Positions 35,471 through 47,053 are shown, numbered from the stretch's first letter. The stretch: 64,000 bases of DNA from Ceratotherium simum simum (GCF_000283155.1 NW_004454163.1:5830492-5894491); one strand, 5' to 3'. Program-made: numbers and translations. The notes: a model not told the origin generated them from the sequence alone.

Positions 35471-35681
35471 AATACAGCAATTTTTTCATATTGTAAGATG
35501 AACTATGTCAACATTTAGAAGATCTGTATACTAAGGTGAACTAGCATTTTCTGAATACCCATGTGTGAAGTTACAAAATCATACACGGGTAAAAGACCCG
35601 TTCAAAGTCTTAGTGTAGCAGGCTGCATTGATATGGTTTGACATAACATATTACGACCAAGCTTTAAAAAGCTACCACTTA

Positions 35682-35927
35682 GGGGCTGGCCTGGTGGCGT
35701 AAGCGGTTAAGTGCGCGCGCTTAGCTATGGCGGCCTGGGGTTCGCCGGTTCGGATCCTGGGCGCACACAGATGCATCACTCGGCAAGCCATGCTGTGGTG
35801 GCGTCCCATATAAAGTGGAGGAGGATGGGCACAGATGTTGGCCCAGGGCCAGTCTTCCTCAGCGAAAAGAGGAGGATTAGCAGATGTTAGTTCAGGGCAG
35901 ATCTTCCTCACACACACACAAAAAAAA
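35682..35927 (+). mobile_element. ERE1-like SINE
   Basis: It starts GGGGCTGGCCTGGTGGCG, with A box 'gcgtaagcggttaagtgcgc' and B box 'cggttcggatcctgggcgc', then 'gtcccatataaagtggagga', a repeated 'gaggaggattagcagatgtt' block and a (CA)n/A tail. It lies between transposase fragments of the hAT relic. A clean target duplication is not obvious. Confidence 0.95.
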
Positions 35928-35929
35928 CT

Positions 35930-36142
35930 ATGATGTTTACTTTTGGTATCGTGTCGAAGAATATCTGCAATTATCTTAAAAAGCTATTAAAATATTTCTC
36001 CTTTTTTGAACTACATGTCTATGTGAGGTCACATTCTCTTTCATATACTTCAAACAAAACAACATATTGCAACAGATCGATTACAAAAGCAGATATAAGA
36101 CTTATCTTAAGCCAGATATTAATGATATTTGTAAAAATGTAA
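35930..36142 (+). pseudogene. hAT transposase C-terminal fragment
   Basis: The 70-codon translation carries FGIVSKN, SYTSNKTTYCNR and ADIRLILSQI, corresponding to the C-terminal hAT dimerisation region. The usual LCEAGFSSYTSTKTTYRNR-type core is recognisable but altered (for example VRSHSLSYTS in place of CEAGFSSYTS). The leading ATG is a chance start just after the ERE tail. The copy at 61770-61950 is its decayed counterpart. Confidence 0.7.
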
Positions 36143-36399
36143 AATAATGTCTCTTCTCATTATTTATTTTATTTTGAAAAAATACAGTTTTCAAGTAAAA
36201 ATGTGCTAATTATGTTAACTTACAATGAGTTTGTCTTTTTGATGGATTAATTAATACTTTTAAGCTTCCTCAGTTTTAATTTCTAATACACCAAACATTG
36301 ATAGATTGAACATCAACAAAAGCTTCTGCGGATCCTCAGTAGTTTTTAAGAGTGTAAAGTGGTACTGAGATTAAAAGTTTGAAAATTGCTTCTCTAGCA

Positions 36400-36770
36400 A
36401 ATGCTCCCTTTTATGACTTGCTGAAGTGTGGATTCCTAAACCCTGTCCAATCTCCCACCCCTGTGACCTGAGTTGGGCCAGTTGTGAGCCTAGAGATTCC
36501 CTTCCTTCCTCTTTCTTAGGCCTAGTTGTGTTTTCTGATCCTTCTGCTTAATGAGCGTGGATGGGTGTGTTGCCCCATTGACTACATGTGCCATATGGGA
36601 GATGTGTCCTAAGAGAGAGCCACAAGCCTAGGTGGAGAGAGCAGCATGCTCTTCCTACAAAAATCCCACATCCAGCATACAGTGGGCTCGCAGGGAGTTT
36701 CAGAGCTCCTCTTGGCAGTAGAGGGAGGGAAGGATCCTAGGAGCCTTCCCATCACCACCACCATCAGCAG
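36400..36770. other. No gene or named repeat
   Basis: Moderately GC-rich sequence after the hAT 3' end, with no open frame of note and no family that I can name. Confidence 0.3.
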
Positions 36771-36908
36771 TGGATCCTATACAGGTTCCTAGGACCCATC
36801 CCAAGAGATTCTGAAGGTCTGAATTGAACTCCAGAATCAGTTTTTTCAACAAGCAGCTTAAATGATTCTGAAGCAGGTGGTCCCTGGACCACATGTGAAA
36901 AACAGTGC
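36770..36908. mobile_element. MER5A-like hAT MITE
   Basis: 'ttcctaggacccatcccaag', 'agattctgaaggtctgaatt', 'caacaagcagcttaaatgat' and 'gtggtccctggaccacatgt' are in MER5A order. The short antisense frame at 36700-36894 overlaps it and is not a gene. Sequence from 36909 to 37525 is unassigned. Confidence 0.75.
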
Positions 36909-37526
36909 CAATGAGTAGGATGTGCTTCTAACTGTGACCAAATATGAGAGAAAGGTGCTGGTGAGTTCAGTGCTAATGGCTAGGTGATTATGAAGACTAA
37001 CTCTTCCATTATATCCAGAAAGAACACTTGCCTCGTGATTTTACATAGATCAAGGGAGATGTGTACTGATTGCCAGCAGGACACGATAATTGATCTGGTT
37101 AACTCTAAGAAGTGGAAAATATGGATTTGTCAATCTAGGACCCTCTCTGGGAGAGTGGGCCCTTGAAACAGACTCACCTAGAAAATAAAACTAATGCAAA
37201 ATGAATGTCAATTATCCAGTTCCAGAGGGCCTGTCCCTCTTCACTTTGTTTTGACGTATCATTTCTATGTTACACTTACATAAAGTGCCCATGACAGTAA
37301 TATCTGAGTGCCCTTTAGATTCGAGAAATACACAAATCATTTAACTATCAAATGAAACACAATCCCTCTTTCTCTTCCCAAAGAGACAGAATGACAGTGC
37401 AAGTGTGGGTAGATCCTAAGTTGAAAAATCACTAACACTATATTGTACCCCCATATAATTTGTGTGAATGATTTTTAGAAAAGGTTGAAAATATCAATAT
37501 CACATGTAGTAGAACTAAATACTGTA

Positions 37527-37752
37527 CAGTCGTGCGCCGCATAACCATAATGTATCGGTCAATGGTGGACAGCGTGTACAACAGTGGTCCAATAAGATTA
37601 TTACCACAGAGCTTAGGTGTGTAGTAGGCGATGCCATCTAGGTTTGTGTACGTACAGGGATGAAATCAATCATTCACACAACAATGAAATCGCCTAAGGA
37701 TGCAATGATGCATTTCTCAGAACACATCTCCATTCGTAAACCACACGTGACT
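37527..37752 (-). mobile_element. Tigger/MER2-type mariner MITE
   Basis: One end reads 'cagtcgtgcgccgcataacc' with 'gtggtccaataagattatta', and the other reads 'aaatcgcctaaggatgcaat' and 'gcatttctcagaacacatct'. Both match the two ends of a Tc1/mariner-Tigger element with its central part deleted, giving a 226-bp non-autonomous copy. The second inverted terminus (near 37735-37752) is degraded. Confidence 0.8.
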
Positions 37753-37989
37753 TATCAGGATGACATTACCTTATCACAAATAAGCAAGTTAGCACTTCGC
37801 TTTATAAATCAGCCTTTTGTGTTAGGTTACTGTCCTAGGCTTTCAGAGTCTAGCAGAAAATCCTTTCTGCTTCCAGGATTTACCCCCCACCCTCAGCTTT
37901 CACTCTGCTCTGTCAGACTTTTCTTTCTAAAATTGTCTATTTCAGGTCTCTTTATGTTGTGCCCTGCTACCACCCTGCTCTCCTTTATA

Positions 37990-38235
37990 ACCACCTTCTA
38001 TGTGTTGGGCATTCAGTCAGATTCACATATTATCACTTTTCCTCACCACTGACCCATAGTGTTCGCCTTATTCTCCCCATGTCACACTTGAAGAAAATGA
38101 AGCTCAAAGAGCTTATCTAGGTATGCTCATTTATTCATTTATCTAGGTGAAGAGGCTATTATCTGCCTGAGCTAGAGCCCTTACCCAGTTACAAGGCTCT
38201 GGCTCCTGAGGCCATATTCTAGCCGCTCCCCTAGC
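37990..38235 (-). mobile_element. MIR SINE, antisense
   Basis: 'tgtgttgggcattcagtcag', 'ttctccccatgtcacacttg', 'aagaaaatgaagctcaaaga' and 'ccagttacaaggctctggct' are the MIR core in reverse complement. The 130-codon frame at 37660-38052 spans the Tigger MITE and the start of this MIR, so it is not a gene. Confidence 0.6.
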
Positions 38236-38239
38236 CTGA

Positions 38240-40060
38240 GGATGCTTGGATAAATTGATAGTATCAGGTTTCTAAATCAAAAAGACTGAGGTCAGTTCCC
38301 TTGGTTGGTAACCCCTGAAACCCACAGCCGGCCTTGCCTATTTCCTACAGTAATACAATGGAATACTACTGGAAAACAAACAATAAAGGCAAGACCAGTT
38401 GATTTGACTTCACTAATGTCCCATCAGACCACTGAGAAGAGTCAGAACTCTTCAAACAGTGCCAAAGATAGCTTTGTTTCAAGCCATTGAATCACACAGC
38501 CGCACAATAAAAATAAGAATGACTAATACTTTTCGGTCTCTGTCACGTACTCTGCCAAATAGCAAAAAATAGAAAGATGTTCCTCAAAATGTCACATTAG
38601 GAATAGTTCAGAGATAGTGCCCACACTGTATGTGTAAATATTACTTCAGAGTCTGGGAACTGCTGCTCACACAGGGATGTACCTGAAAACTTGACTGTTT
38701 GCAAGTCTGTAAGATTCTGGACCTTTTCCAATAATCTGATGTGCCGTGCTTTTTGGGAACAAACCCAAGCATTAAGCTTGAGGAATTTAAATTGCTAGAA
38801 AAAAAGTGTTTTTCAATGTATTTTCTAGTGCTGAATTGCATTTTTTTAAAACAGATTGAAAATTTTGATATCTGTCTATTGTACTTGCTTCTTTTTTTGC
38901 AGAATGTCTGTAGTAAAAACAAATAAACAACAACAAAACAGAATACACATATCCTTTGTAGGTGGACTCCCAGAATTACTCAAAATCTCTCTGAAGTTGT
39001 CTTGTGTTAACATTCTTCAAGTCAGAGCACTCAAAAGTAATGAGTCTTTTTATATCTATTACCTAATCAATAAGAAATAAAACTTCCAGGGCTAACAAAT
39101 TGCCATTTCAGCAAAAGGAGATTTATTTCGCTTGGCTTGTATTTCCTCATTAGTAAAGTAAATGAAGAAAGTCTGATTTATCAGGATTTTTTCCCTACTG
39201 AACAAAAAGTAATTTGGTGAACCTAGAGTTTTATTTTTCATTGTATTGTATTTTTTAATTAAAACTGGCCAGTGGAAACTCTCTATCCCCAAATCACTGT
39301 GTGTATTAAATTTTAGGAATCCTAAAGCAACTAGAGAGAATTTCATTTTTAGCAAACTGCAAGGCATTAAAATCAATAAATGGGCTGATGATGCAATTAA
39401 TATGCTAGAAGATTTTAATGGAAAAAAAGGAAGATTTAATGTTAACAACCATTACTTCTCTAAGTTAAACAAATTTCTAAGCCTGTGTTTTACTAAGTAA
39501 ACTATGTAATCAGGACCATTGAACAGTAGTTGTACTTTCATTACAGTTAATGTTAATTAGTCTGTTTATTTTTGGTGTGATTATTATTAAGAGATTTGGA
39601 TGCTGTTCCTTGCATAGCTTCTGTATATAATTCATAACCAAGAATATATCCACTGGCATGGCAAAGCACTCCAGGCGGGCTTTTAATTCACAATATTATT
39701 CAGTAGCTAATACAGTATAAATTTATCCAGGATTTTGCCAGAGATCAGACTCGCCTGTAGTCACACCCATCAACTCCCGTATTGCTTTTCCATAAAAATG
39801 GCAAGAACTGAGGCATTTAAAAAAATATTTTGACATTTATTTTGTGTTCTAAAGCTATCAGTTATTTTAATGATTACAAATCAAAATATAGCAGGCTTAA
39901 AGCAACATGTGAGACACTGCAAAGCCTGTGGAGGATGCTGAGACAACTTCAACTCGAACCCTGGCATGAAGGAGTTTACAGTCTTGTGGAGGTAGTAAGA
40001 TTTCTATCCAAATTCCCAGAGGTCGTAGTGATTCCTAGATGAAATTCTATGTTCTTTGGC
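38240..40060. other. Mostly unassigned; candidate conserved noncoding block at 39230-39780
   Basis: No gene is supported. The 39230-39780 part is low in recognisable repeats and rich in homeodomain-type TAAT/ATTA cores (for example 'gatgatgcaattaatatgct', 'gttaatgttaattagtctgt', 'ggcgggcttttaattcacaa'). That texture is typical of developmental enhancers, but conservation cannot be assessed here. An antisense L2-like patch ('catgaaggagtttacagtct') lies near 39960-40000. Confidence 0.35.
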
Positions 40061-40064
40061 ATGG

Positions 40065-40260
40065 GGGCAGGCCTGGATCTATAGCCTAGGTTGGAAACTC
40101 ATAGCCGTAGGAACTTGGAAAAATCACTCTGCCTCTCAAGGTTTCAAATTCCCAATCTATAAAATGGAAATAATAACTAACATGCAACATTGATTTAACA
40201 ATTAAAAGGGATGATGTACATTCAAAAATCTGGCGTAGTGCCTTGTGTATAATAGGTGTT
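40065..40260 (+). mobile_element. MIR SINE
   Basis: 'gtaggaacttggaaaaatca', 'cccaatctataaaatggaaa', 'ggcgtagtgccttgtgtata' and 'ataggtgtta' follow the MIR order to near its 3' end. Sequence from 40260 to 40762 is unassigned. Confidence 0.7.
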
Positions 40261-40772
40261 AGAGGGGGAAACATGTTTTTCCCCCACTTCGTACTGGGTT
40301 CACCTCACTCCAAAGTTCAAAGACATCCCACTATAGAACACATGGTCAGGTCAGTTTCTTTATCCTCAAAGGAGTTCCATGAACTTGGATGGGGACAAAA
40401 ATATACTACATTCTCACTAACTAATTTCAGTTGGAGAACCAAAATTTAGCATTTCCTTCAATGATGTCTAGGAAGCAATAAGTCACGGGGATATTTGCAA
40501 CTACAAAACCTACAACTTTGTCACTAGTATAAATCACACATATTTTCTTATCTTATTACCCTGTTGCTAAGATCTTAAGATATCATTTATGTTTATCAAT
40601 ACTTTGAAATTAGTTATTGGACTCAATGTTAGATCTTTTTATTTAATGTATTAATCAGGAAGCATATACATAACTACGACACAAATTTTAAAAATTTCTT
40701 GGTAACTGTTTTTTAATATTATTGATTTTCTTTATAATCCTATGTACTTTATTTTATGCATTTAAAAGCATT

Positions 40773-43060
40773 GTTTTGATGAGGTAGTCCAAGATGGCAA
40801 TAGAGAAATATCCTAAACTCACCTCCTCCCATGAACACACTGAATCTACAGCTACATATGGAACAATTCTTTCTGAAAAAGACCTGAAAACTAGTTGAAC
40901 AGCTCCTTCACATCAAATGAGAAAAGAGACACATCATTGCAGGTAAAAGAGGCTGAGACATGGTCTCCCCAAAAATCCCACCCCCTGGCACAGTGACCCA
41001 CTGTTGGGAGGGATCTCACAAATCAGATCTTCTCCTTGAGGACTGAATGATTCATACCCCACATCAGGCACTCCCACTCTTAAGACCAGCTCTGGAGGAC
41101 AAGTCTGCCAGACATCTGGCTTTGAGAACCAACAGGCCTTGTGTCCTTGAGACCCAGCGGACTGTAGCAAACTGAGAGACTCCTCTTGAAGGGCTCACAC
41201 ACGGATTCATTTGCCCCAGGGCCCAGCACATAGGCAGCAGTTTGGAAGACACCCAGACTGTATGTGAAGGAGATTCATTTGCTACCCATAAAGCATACAC
41301 TGGAGGGGCAGGGGCCTGCTGAGATACTCTCCAGGATGGAGGTGCTGGTGGGCGCCTTTTTTGTGCTCTCCCTCTATGTTGCTACAGCCAATGGGTATGC
41401 ACCATCCCCCTCTCTTCTTCTGCCTAGATAAAGCTGAGAGCATCATCCTTGCGCTCTCCCTCTGCCATGCTCCACAGTGCCAGTATCTCTCAGAGGGGAG
41501 ATTTTACACACATCTGGTGCCCCAGTTTTTTTATGTCTCGTGCCCCAGTTTTTGCCGTGGCAGCCTAGGGGAGACCCCTTGAGCACCTGGCTCTGGCACC
41601 CAGAGGGGCTTGTGTTCCTGGGTCCCATGGGACTGTATCACATGGAGAGTTCTTGCCAGCTTACTACTCCCTCAGGGCACTGCACAGACAGCAGACCGAA
41701 ACACACCTTGAGTCTTTCTGAGAAGGAGACCTATTTGCCTGTCCAGCAGTATTGGCCAGAGGAGAGGCTCCTGGTCTGACACACTCCTAGAGGCCTATGG
41801 AGGTGCTTTCAGGACAGAGGCCAGTGGACACCATCTTTGTGCTCTCCCTCTGCCTTGCTCCAGCTTACCAATATCTCCCAGAAAGGAGCTTATACCTTTA
41901 TTTGGCACCCCAATTTTTGCAGTTACTGCCAGGTGACTCCTTTACATCACTTGGTTCTGGAGGCCAGCAGAGCTTATGCTCACAGGTTCCACAAGATTAT
42001 AACCCACAGAAAGAGTTCTTAAACAGCTACCACCCTCAGGGCACCGCAAGAGGCAACAGACCCAGGAGCTCAGTCTGTCTGTGAAAGAGGCCTATAAGCT
42101 TATCATCATGGCTGCAGCCTAAGGGGCAGGCTTCTAACTAAACACACATCTAAGGGCTGACTGTAAACCTCTCCAGAGACCTGGAAGGTGAGCACTACCT
42201 CCATGCTGTCCCTCTACTGTGCCCCAGAGTGCCAGTATCTCTTGGAGAGGAGCTCTTACACATGTCTGGTGGCCCAGTTTTTATGTCTGATGCCATAGTT
42301 TTTACGGCTGCTGTATAAGGAACGCTCCTTGGTCTCCTGGCTCTGGTGGCTGGGGGATGGGGGGGAGGGGCGCTTGCATTCTTGGGTTCCAAGACAATTG
42401 AAGAGATTATTCTTGGCATGCTACCACCCCCGGGGCACTGCACAGACAACAGACTGAAACATACTCCCTGCCTTTCTGTGAAAGAGGCCCACTTACTAGT
42501 CCTGGAGTTTTGGCCTTAGGGGCAGGCTTTGGGTTTGCCAAACATCTAGAGGCTATGAGGTGCTCGTAGGCCAGGGGACACCATCTTTGTGCTCTCCCTC
42601 TGACTCGCTACAGCTTACCAATACCCCCCAGAAAGGAGCTTATACACTTGTGTGGAGGCCTGATTTTTGAAACTGTGGCACAGGGAACACCTCCAGATCA
42701 CTTGGTCTGGAGGCCAGCAGGGTCTGATTGTGGTCCCACAGGACTGTATTATATATTTGCACACTTTAAAAGCTGCTGCCTGAGGGTCTGGCTTCCAATC
42801 AGCCTGAAATTAGGTGCTGAATGAGATCCTGCCTTTGGGACACTGACAGGTCTTGGTACACCCTCAACAACTAGAGATATTAAAAATAAATCAGGCTACT
42901 GGGACAATCACAAAGGTTCAAGAGACAAACAAGAGCTGGGGCAAGGTTGAACAATAAGGTTCATCTCCTACATGAGGCCACTCCTTCAAAATTGGGAGAG
43001 GAAACTATTTCATCAAATACATAGAAACAAACACAAAGAGTCAAGAAAAATGAAGAAATA
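40773..43060 (+). promoter_or_regulatory. L1 5' UTR made of diverged tandem monomers
   Basis: Landmark 'gtgctctccctct' or a close variant recurs at 41363, 41451, 41839, 42203 and 42599. Spacing is 88, 388, 364 and 396 bases. Alternate units are most alike: 41451 and 42203 share 'gtgccagtatctct', while 41839 and 42599 share 'caccatctttgtgctctccc', 'agcttaccaata' and 'agaaaggagcttata'. The block 'agggcactgcacagaca' recurs at about 41672 and 42433. So the leader is an array of about 380-bp units with a higher-order period near 755 bp. L1 5' UTRs carry the internal Pol II promoter. The frames at 41064-42449 are shadows of these units. Confidence 0.75.
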
Positions 43061-43067
43061 GAAGAAT

Positions 43068-43962
43068 ATGTTCCAAATGAAAATACAAGATAAAACCTCA
43101 GAAAAAAATCTTAATGAAACAGACATAAGTAATTTACCTGATAAAGAGTTCAAAGTAATGGCCATAAAGATGCTTACTGAACTTTGGGGAAGAATGGATG
43201 AACACAGTGAGAACTGCAACAAACAGACAGAAAATATAAAAAAATACCAAACAGGAGTCACAGAGCTGAAGAACACGATAACTGAATTGACAAATACACT
43301 AGAGGGGTTCAACAGTAGACTAGATGAAGCAGAAGAAAGAATCAGTGTTTTTAAAGACAGGGCAGAGAAACACCCAATCAGAGCAGCAAAAAGAATTTTA
43401 AAAACTGAAGATAGCTTAAGGGACTTATGGACATCAAGTAGAATAACATTTACATTATAGGGGTCCCAGAAGGAGAAGAGAGAGAGAAAGGGGCGGGAAA
43501 CTTATTTGAAGAAATAATGGCTGTAAACTTCCCTAACCTAGAGAAAGAAACAGACATCCAGATGCAGGAAGCCTAGAGAATTCCAAATAAGATGAACCCA
43601 TAGAGCTCCACATCAAGATACTCTATAATTAAAATGTCAAAATTAGAAATAAAGAGAGAATCTTAAAAGCAGTGAGAGAAAAACAACTTGTTATGTACAA
43701 AGGAACCCACATAAGACTATCAGTAGATTTTTCAGCAGATACTTTGCAGGGAAGAATGGAGTGGCACAATGTATTCACAGTGCTGAAAGGAAAAAACATC
43801 CAAACAAGAATACTCTACTTGGCAAAGTTATCATTCAGAATTGAAAGAGTGATAAAGAGTTTTCTAGACAAGCAAGAGCTTAAAAATTTCATCACCACTA
43901 AACCAGCCTTACAAGATATATTAAAGGGACTTCTTTATGCTGAAAAGAAAGAGTGCTAATTA
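43068..43962 (+). pseudogene. L1 ORF1 relic
   Basis: The first part (43068-43460) encodes a coiled-coil region with EFKVMAIKMLTELWGRMDEH, heptad-like stretches and RLDEAEERIS, as in mammalian L1 ORF1p. A stop near 43460 and further stops and shifts to about 43670 break the RRM part. The C-terminal domain reappears in frame at 43672-43959 (REKQLVMYKG, FSADTLQG, LSFRIERVIKSF, ITTKPALQDILKGLL). ORF1p is the RNA-binding trimeric partner of ORF2p in L1 ribonucleoprotein. This copy cannot make it. Confidence 0.9.
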
Positions 43963-46627
43963 GTAACAGGAAAATATATGAAAGTATAAACCTTACTGGT
44001 AAAAGTAAATATATAGTAAATATATAATTAATCATGTATAAAGCTAGCATTAAGGTTGAAAAACAAAAGTAGTAAAAATAACTATAACTACAATAATTAG
44101 TCAAGGACTATACAAATTAAAAGATATAAAATGTGACATCAAAAACATAAAACATGGGGTGGGGAAGTAAAAATGTAGAGTTTTAAAATGTGTTCAAACT
44201 TAAGTTACCAAGGTAAAATAGACCATTACAAATATGGGTTGTTATATGTAAGCCTCCATGGTAACCATGAAGCAAAAATCTGTAGTACATTCATGAAAGA
44301 TAATGAGACAGGAATCTAAGCATAACACTAAAGAAAGTCACAAAACCACAAAGAAAGTGAGTAAGAGAAGAAGAAAGGAACAGAGAGGAACTACAAACCA
44401 GCCAGAAAACAATTAATGAAATGGCAATAGTACATGCCTATCAATAATTACTTTAAATGTAAATAAACTAAATTCTCCCATCAAAAGACATAGAGTGGCT
44501 GAATGGATTAAAAAAATAAGACATCTATATGCTGTCTATAAGAGACACACTTCAGATGTAAGGACACACCCATATTGAAAGAGAAGGGATGGAAAAAAAT
44601 TTTTCATGAAAATGGAAGTGAAAAGAAAGCTCAGGTAGATGTACTTATATCAGACAAAATAGACTTTAAAACAGACTGTAATAAGACAAAAAGAGGCATT
44701 ACATAATGATAAAGGGGTCAATCCAACAAAAGGATATAGCATTTATAAATACTTATGCACCCAACACAGGAGCACCTAAATATACAAAAAGCAAGTATTA
44801 GCAGACCTATAGGCAGAGACAAGCAACAATACAATAATAGTAGGAAAATTCAATACCCCACTTACATCAAAGGATAGATCATCCACACAGGAAATCAATA
44901 AGGAAACATCAGCTATAAATGACACGTTAGACCAGACAGACTTAATAAATACATGCAGAACATTACATCCAAAAGCAGCAGAATGCACATTCTTCTCAAG
45001 TGGACATGGAACATTCTCTAGGATGGATAATATGCTAGGCAATTAAACAAGTCTTATAAATTTAAGATTGAAATATCAAGCATCTTTTCTGACCACAATG
45101 AAACTAGAAACTAGAAATAAATTCTAGTATGAATGATTAGAAATCAATTACAAGAAGAAAACTGGAAAATTCACAAATATGTGGAAATTAAACAACACGC
45201 TACTGAACAACCAATGGGTCAACAAAGAAAACAAAGGAGCAATCAAAAAATACCTTGAGACAAACAAAAATGGAAACACAACATACCAAAATCTATGGGA
45301 TGCAGCAAAAGCAGTTCTAAGAGGGACGTTCATAGCAATACAGGCCTACCTCAACAAACAAGAAAAATCTCAAATAACCAATCCAACTTTACACCCAAAG
45401 GAATTAGAAAAAGAAGAATAAACAAAGCCCAAAGTTGGTAGAAGGAAGGGAATTAACAAAGATCAGAGTGGAAATAAATGAAATAGAGACTAAAAAGAAT
45501 AGAAAAGATCAATGAAACTAAGAGCTGTTTCTTTGAAAAGACAAACAAGATTGACAAGCCTTTAGCTAGACACACCAAGAAAAAAAGAGAGGACTCAAAT
45601 AGATAAAATCAAAAATAAAAGAGGAAATGTTACAACTGATACCACAGAAATACAAACGATCATAAGAGACAACTATGATGCCAATTAATTGGACAACCTA
45701 GAAGAAATGGATAAATTCCTAGAAATGTATAACCTTCTAAGACTGAATCATGAAGAAATAGAAAATCTGAATAGACTGATTACTAGTAAGGAGTTTGAAT
45801 CAGTAATCACAAACCTCCCAGAAAACAAACGTCCAGGAACAGACGGCTTCACTAGTGAATTCTATCAGTCATTCAAAGAATAATTAACACGAATCTTTCT
45901 CAAACTCTTCCAAAAAAATGAAGAGGAGGGAATTCTTCCAAACTCATTTTACAAGACCAAAATTATCTTGATACAAAAATGAGATAAGGATACCACAAGA
46001 AAAGAAAATTACAGGCCAATATCCCTGATGAACATAGATGCAAAATTCTCAACAAAATATTAACAAACCAAATGCAACAATACATTAAAAGGATCATACA
46101 CCATGATCAAGTGGGATTCATTCTAGGGATGCAGTGATCGTTCTACACCCACCAATCAATCAATGCGATACACTACATTAACAAAATGAGGAATAAAAAT
46201 CATATGATCACCTCTGTAGATGCAGAAAAAGCATTTGATAAAATTCAACAACGATTTATGATAAAAACTCAACAAAGTGGATATAGAAGGGATGTACCAC
46301 AAATAATAAAGGCCATGCATGATAAGCCCATAACTAACATCATATTCAACAATGAAAAGTTGAAAGCTTTTCCTCAAAGATCAGGAACAAGACAAGGATT
46401 CCATCTCTTGCCACTTTTATTCAACATAGTATTGGAAGTCCTAGTCAGAGCAATAAAACAAGAAAATGAAATAAAAAGCATCCAAATTGCAAAGGAAGAA
46501 GTAAAACTGTCACTATTTGCAGATTATATGAAACTATATATAGAAAACCTTAAAGACTCCACGAAAAAAACTGTTAGAACTAATAAACAAACTCAGTAAA
46601 GTTGCAGGATACAAAATCAATATACAA

Positions 46628-47053
46628 GGGCCGGCCCGGTGGCGCAAGTGGTTAAGTGTGTGCTCCGCTGCGGCGGCCCAGGGTTCGCCGGTTCGGATCC
46701 CGGGCATGCACCAACGCACTGGCAAGCCATGCTGTGGCGGCGTCCCACATAAAGTGGAGGAAGATGGGCATGGATGTTAGCCCAGGGCCAGTCTTCCTCA
46801 GCAAAAAAAGAGGAGGATTGGCAGATGTTAGCACNNNNNNNNNNNNNNNNNNNNNNNNNNNNNNNNNNNNNNNNNNNNNNNNNNNNNNNNNNNNNNNNNN
46901 NNNNNNNNNNNNNNNNNNNNNNNNNNNNNNNNNNTCCCATGTAAAGTGGAGGAAGACAGGCATGGATGTTAGCCCAGGGCCAGTCTTCCTCAGCAAAAAA
47001 AGAGGAGGATTGGCAGATGTTAGCACAGGGCTGATCTCCTCACACACACACAA
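46628..47053 (+). mobile_element. ERE1 SINE sequence, doubled around an assembly gap, inside L1 ORF2
   Basis: The left piece (46628-46834) begins GGGCCGGCCCGGTGGCGC, with A box 'gcgcaagtggttaagtgtgt' and B box 'cggttcggatcccgggc', and reads almost to the ERE end. The right piece (46935-47053) starts again in mid-element at 'tcccatgtaaagtgg' and runs to the (CA)n/A tail. The 92-base overlap (46743-46834 and 46935-47026) differs at four sites. The L1 flanks AAAATCAATATACAA (46613-46627) and AAAATCCATATACAC (47054-47068) form a 15-bp duplication with two mismatches. Confidence 0.93.
46835..46934. other. Assembly gap of exactly 100 N
   Basis: One hundred consecutive N, the conventional placeholder for a gap of unknown size. 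It lies inside ERE sequence. Frames that read through it (46617-46940, 46652-47068, 46656-47174) are artefacts. Confidence 0.99.

Larger units (their letters stand above)
33380..36392 (+). mobile_element. hAT-Charlie-like autonomous transposon relic with nested insertions
   Basis: The 5' end 'cagtagttctcaaagtgtgg' with 'gaggtcaaaactattttcat', and the 3' end 'gttaacttacaatgagtttg', 'gagtgtaaagtggtactgag', 'aaaagtttgaaaattgctt', are the termini of a hAT element. Between them lie decayed transposase pieces (34568-34762, 35511-35670, 35930-36142). It is interrupted by an unnamed insert of about 670 bp, a MaLR LTR, an antisense ERE and a sense ERE. A second copy of the same family is at 60585-61995. 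No 8-bp duplication is readable at the ends. Confidence 0.75.

Noticed and set aside
37660..38052. 130-codon sense frame
   Set aside because: It spans the Tigger MITE and the start of an antisense MIR. The translation has no domain and the composition reflects the repeats.
41040..42450. Cluster of overlapping frames of 61-100 codons on both strands
   Set aside because: These come from the GC-richer tandem units of the L1 5' UTR, in inconsistent registers.
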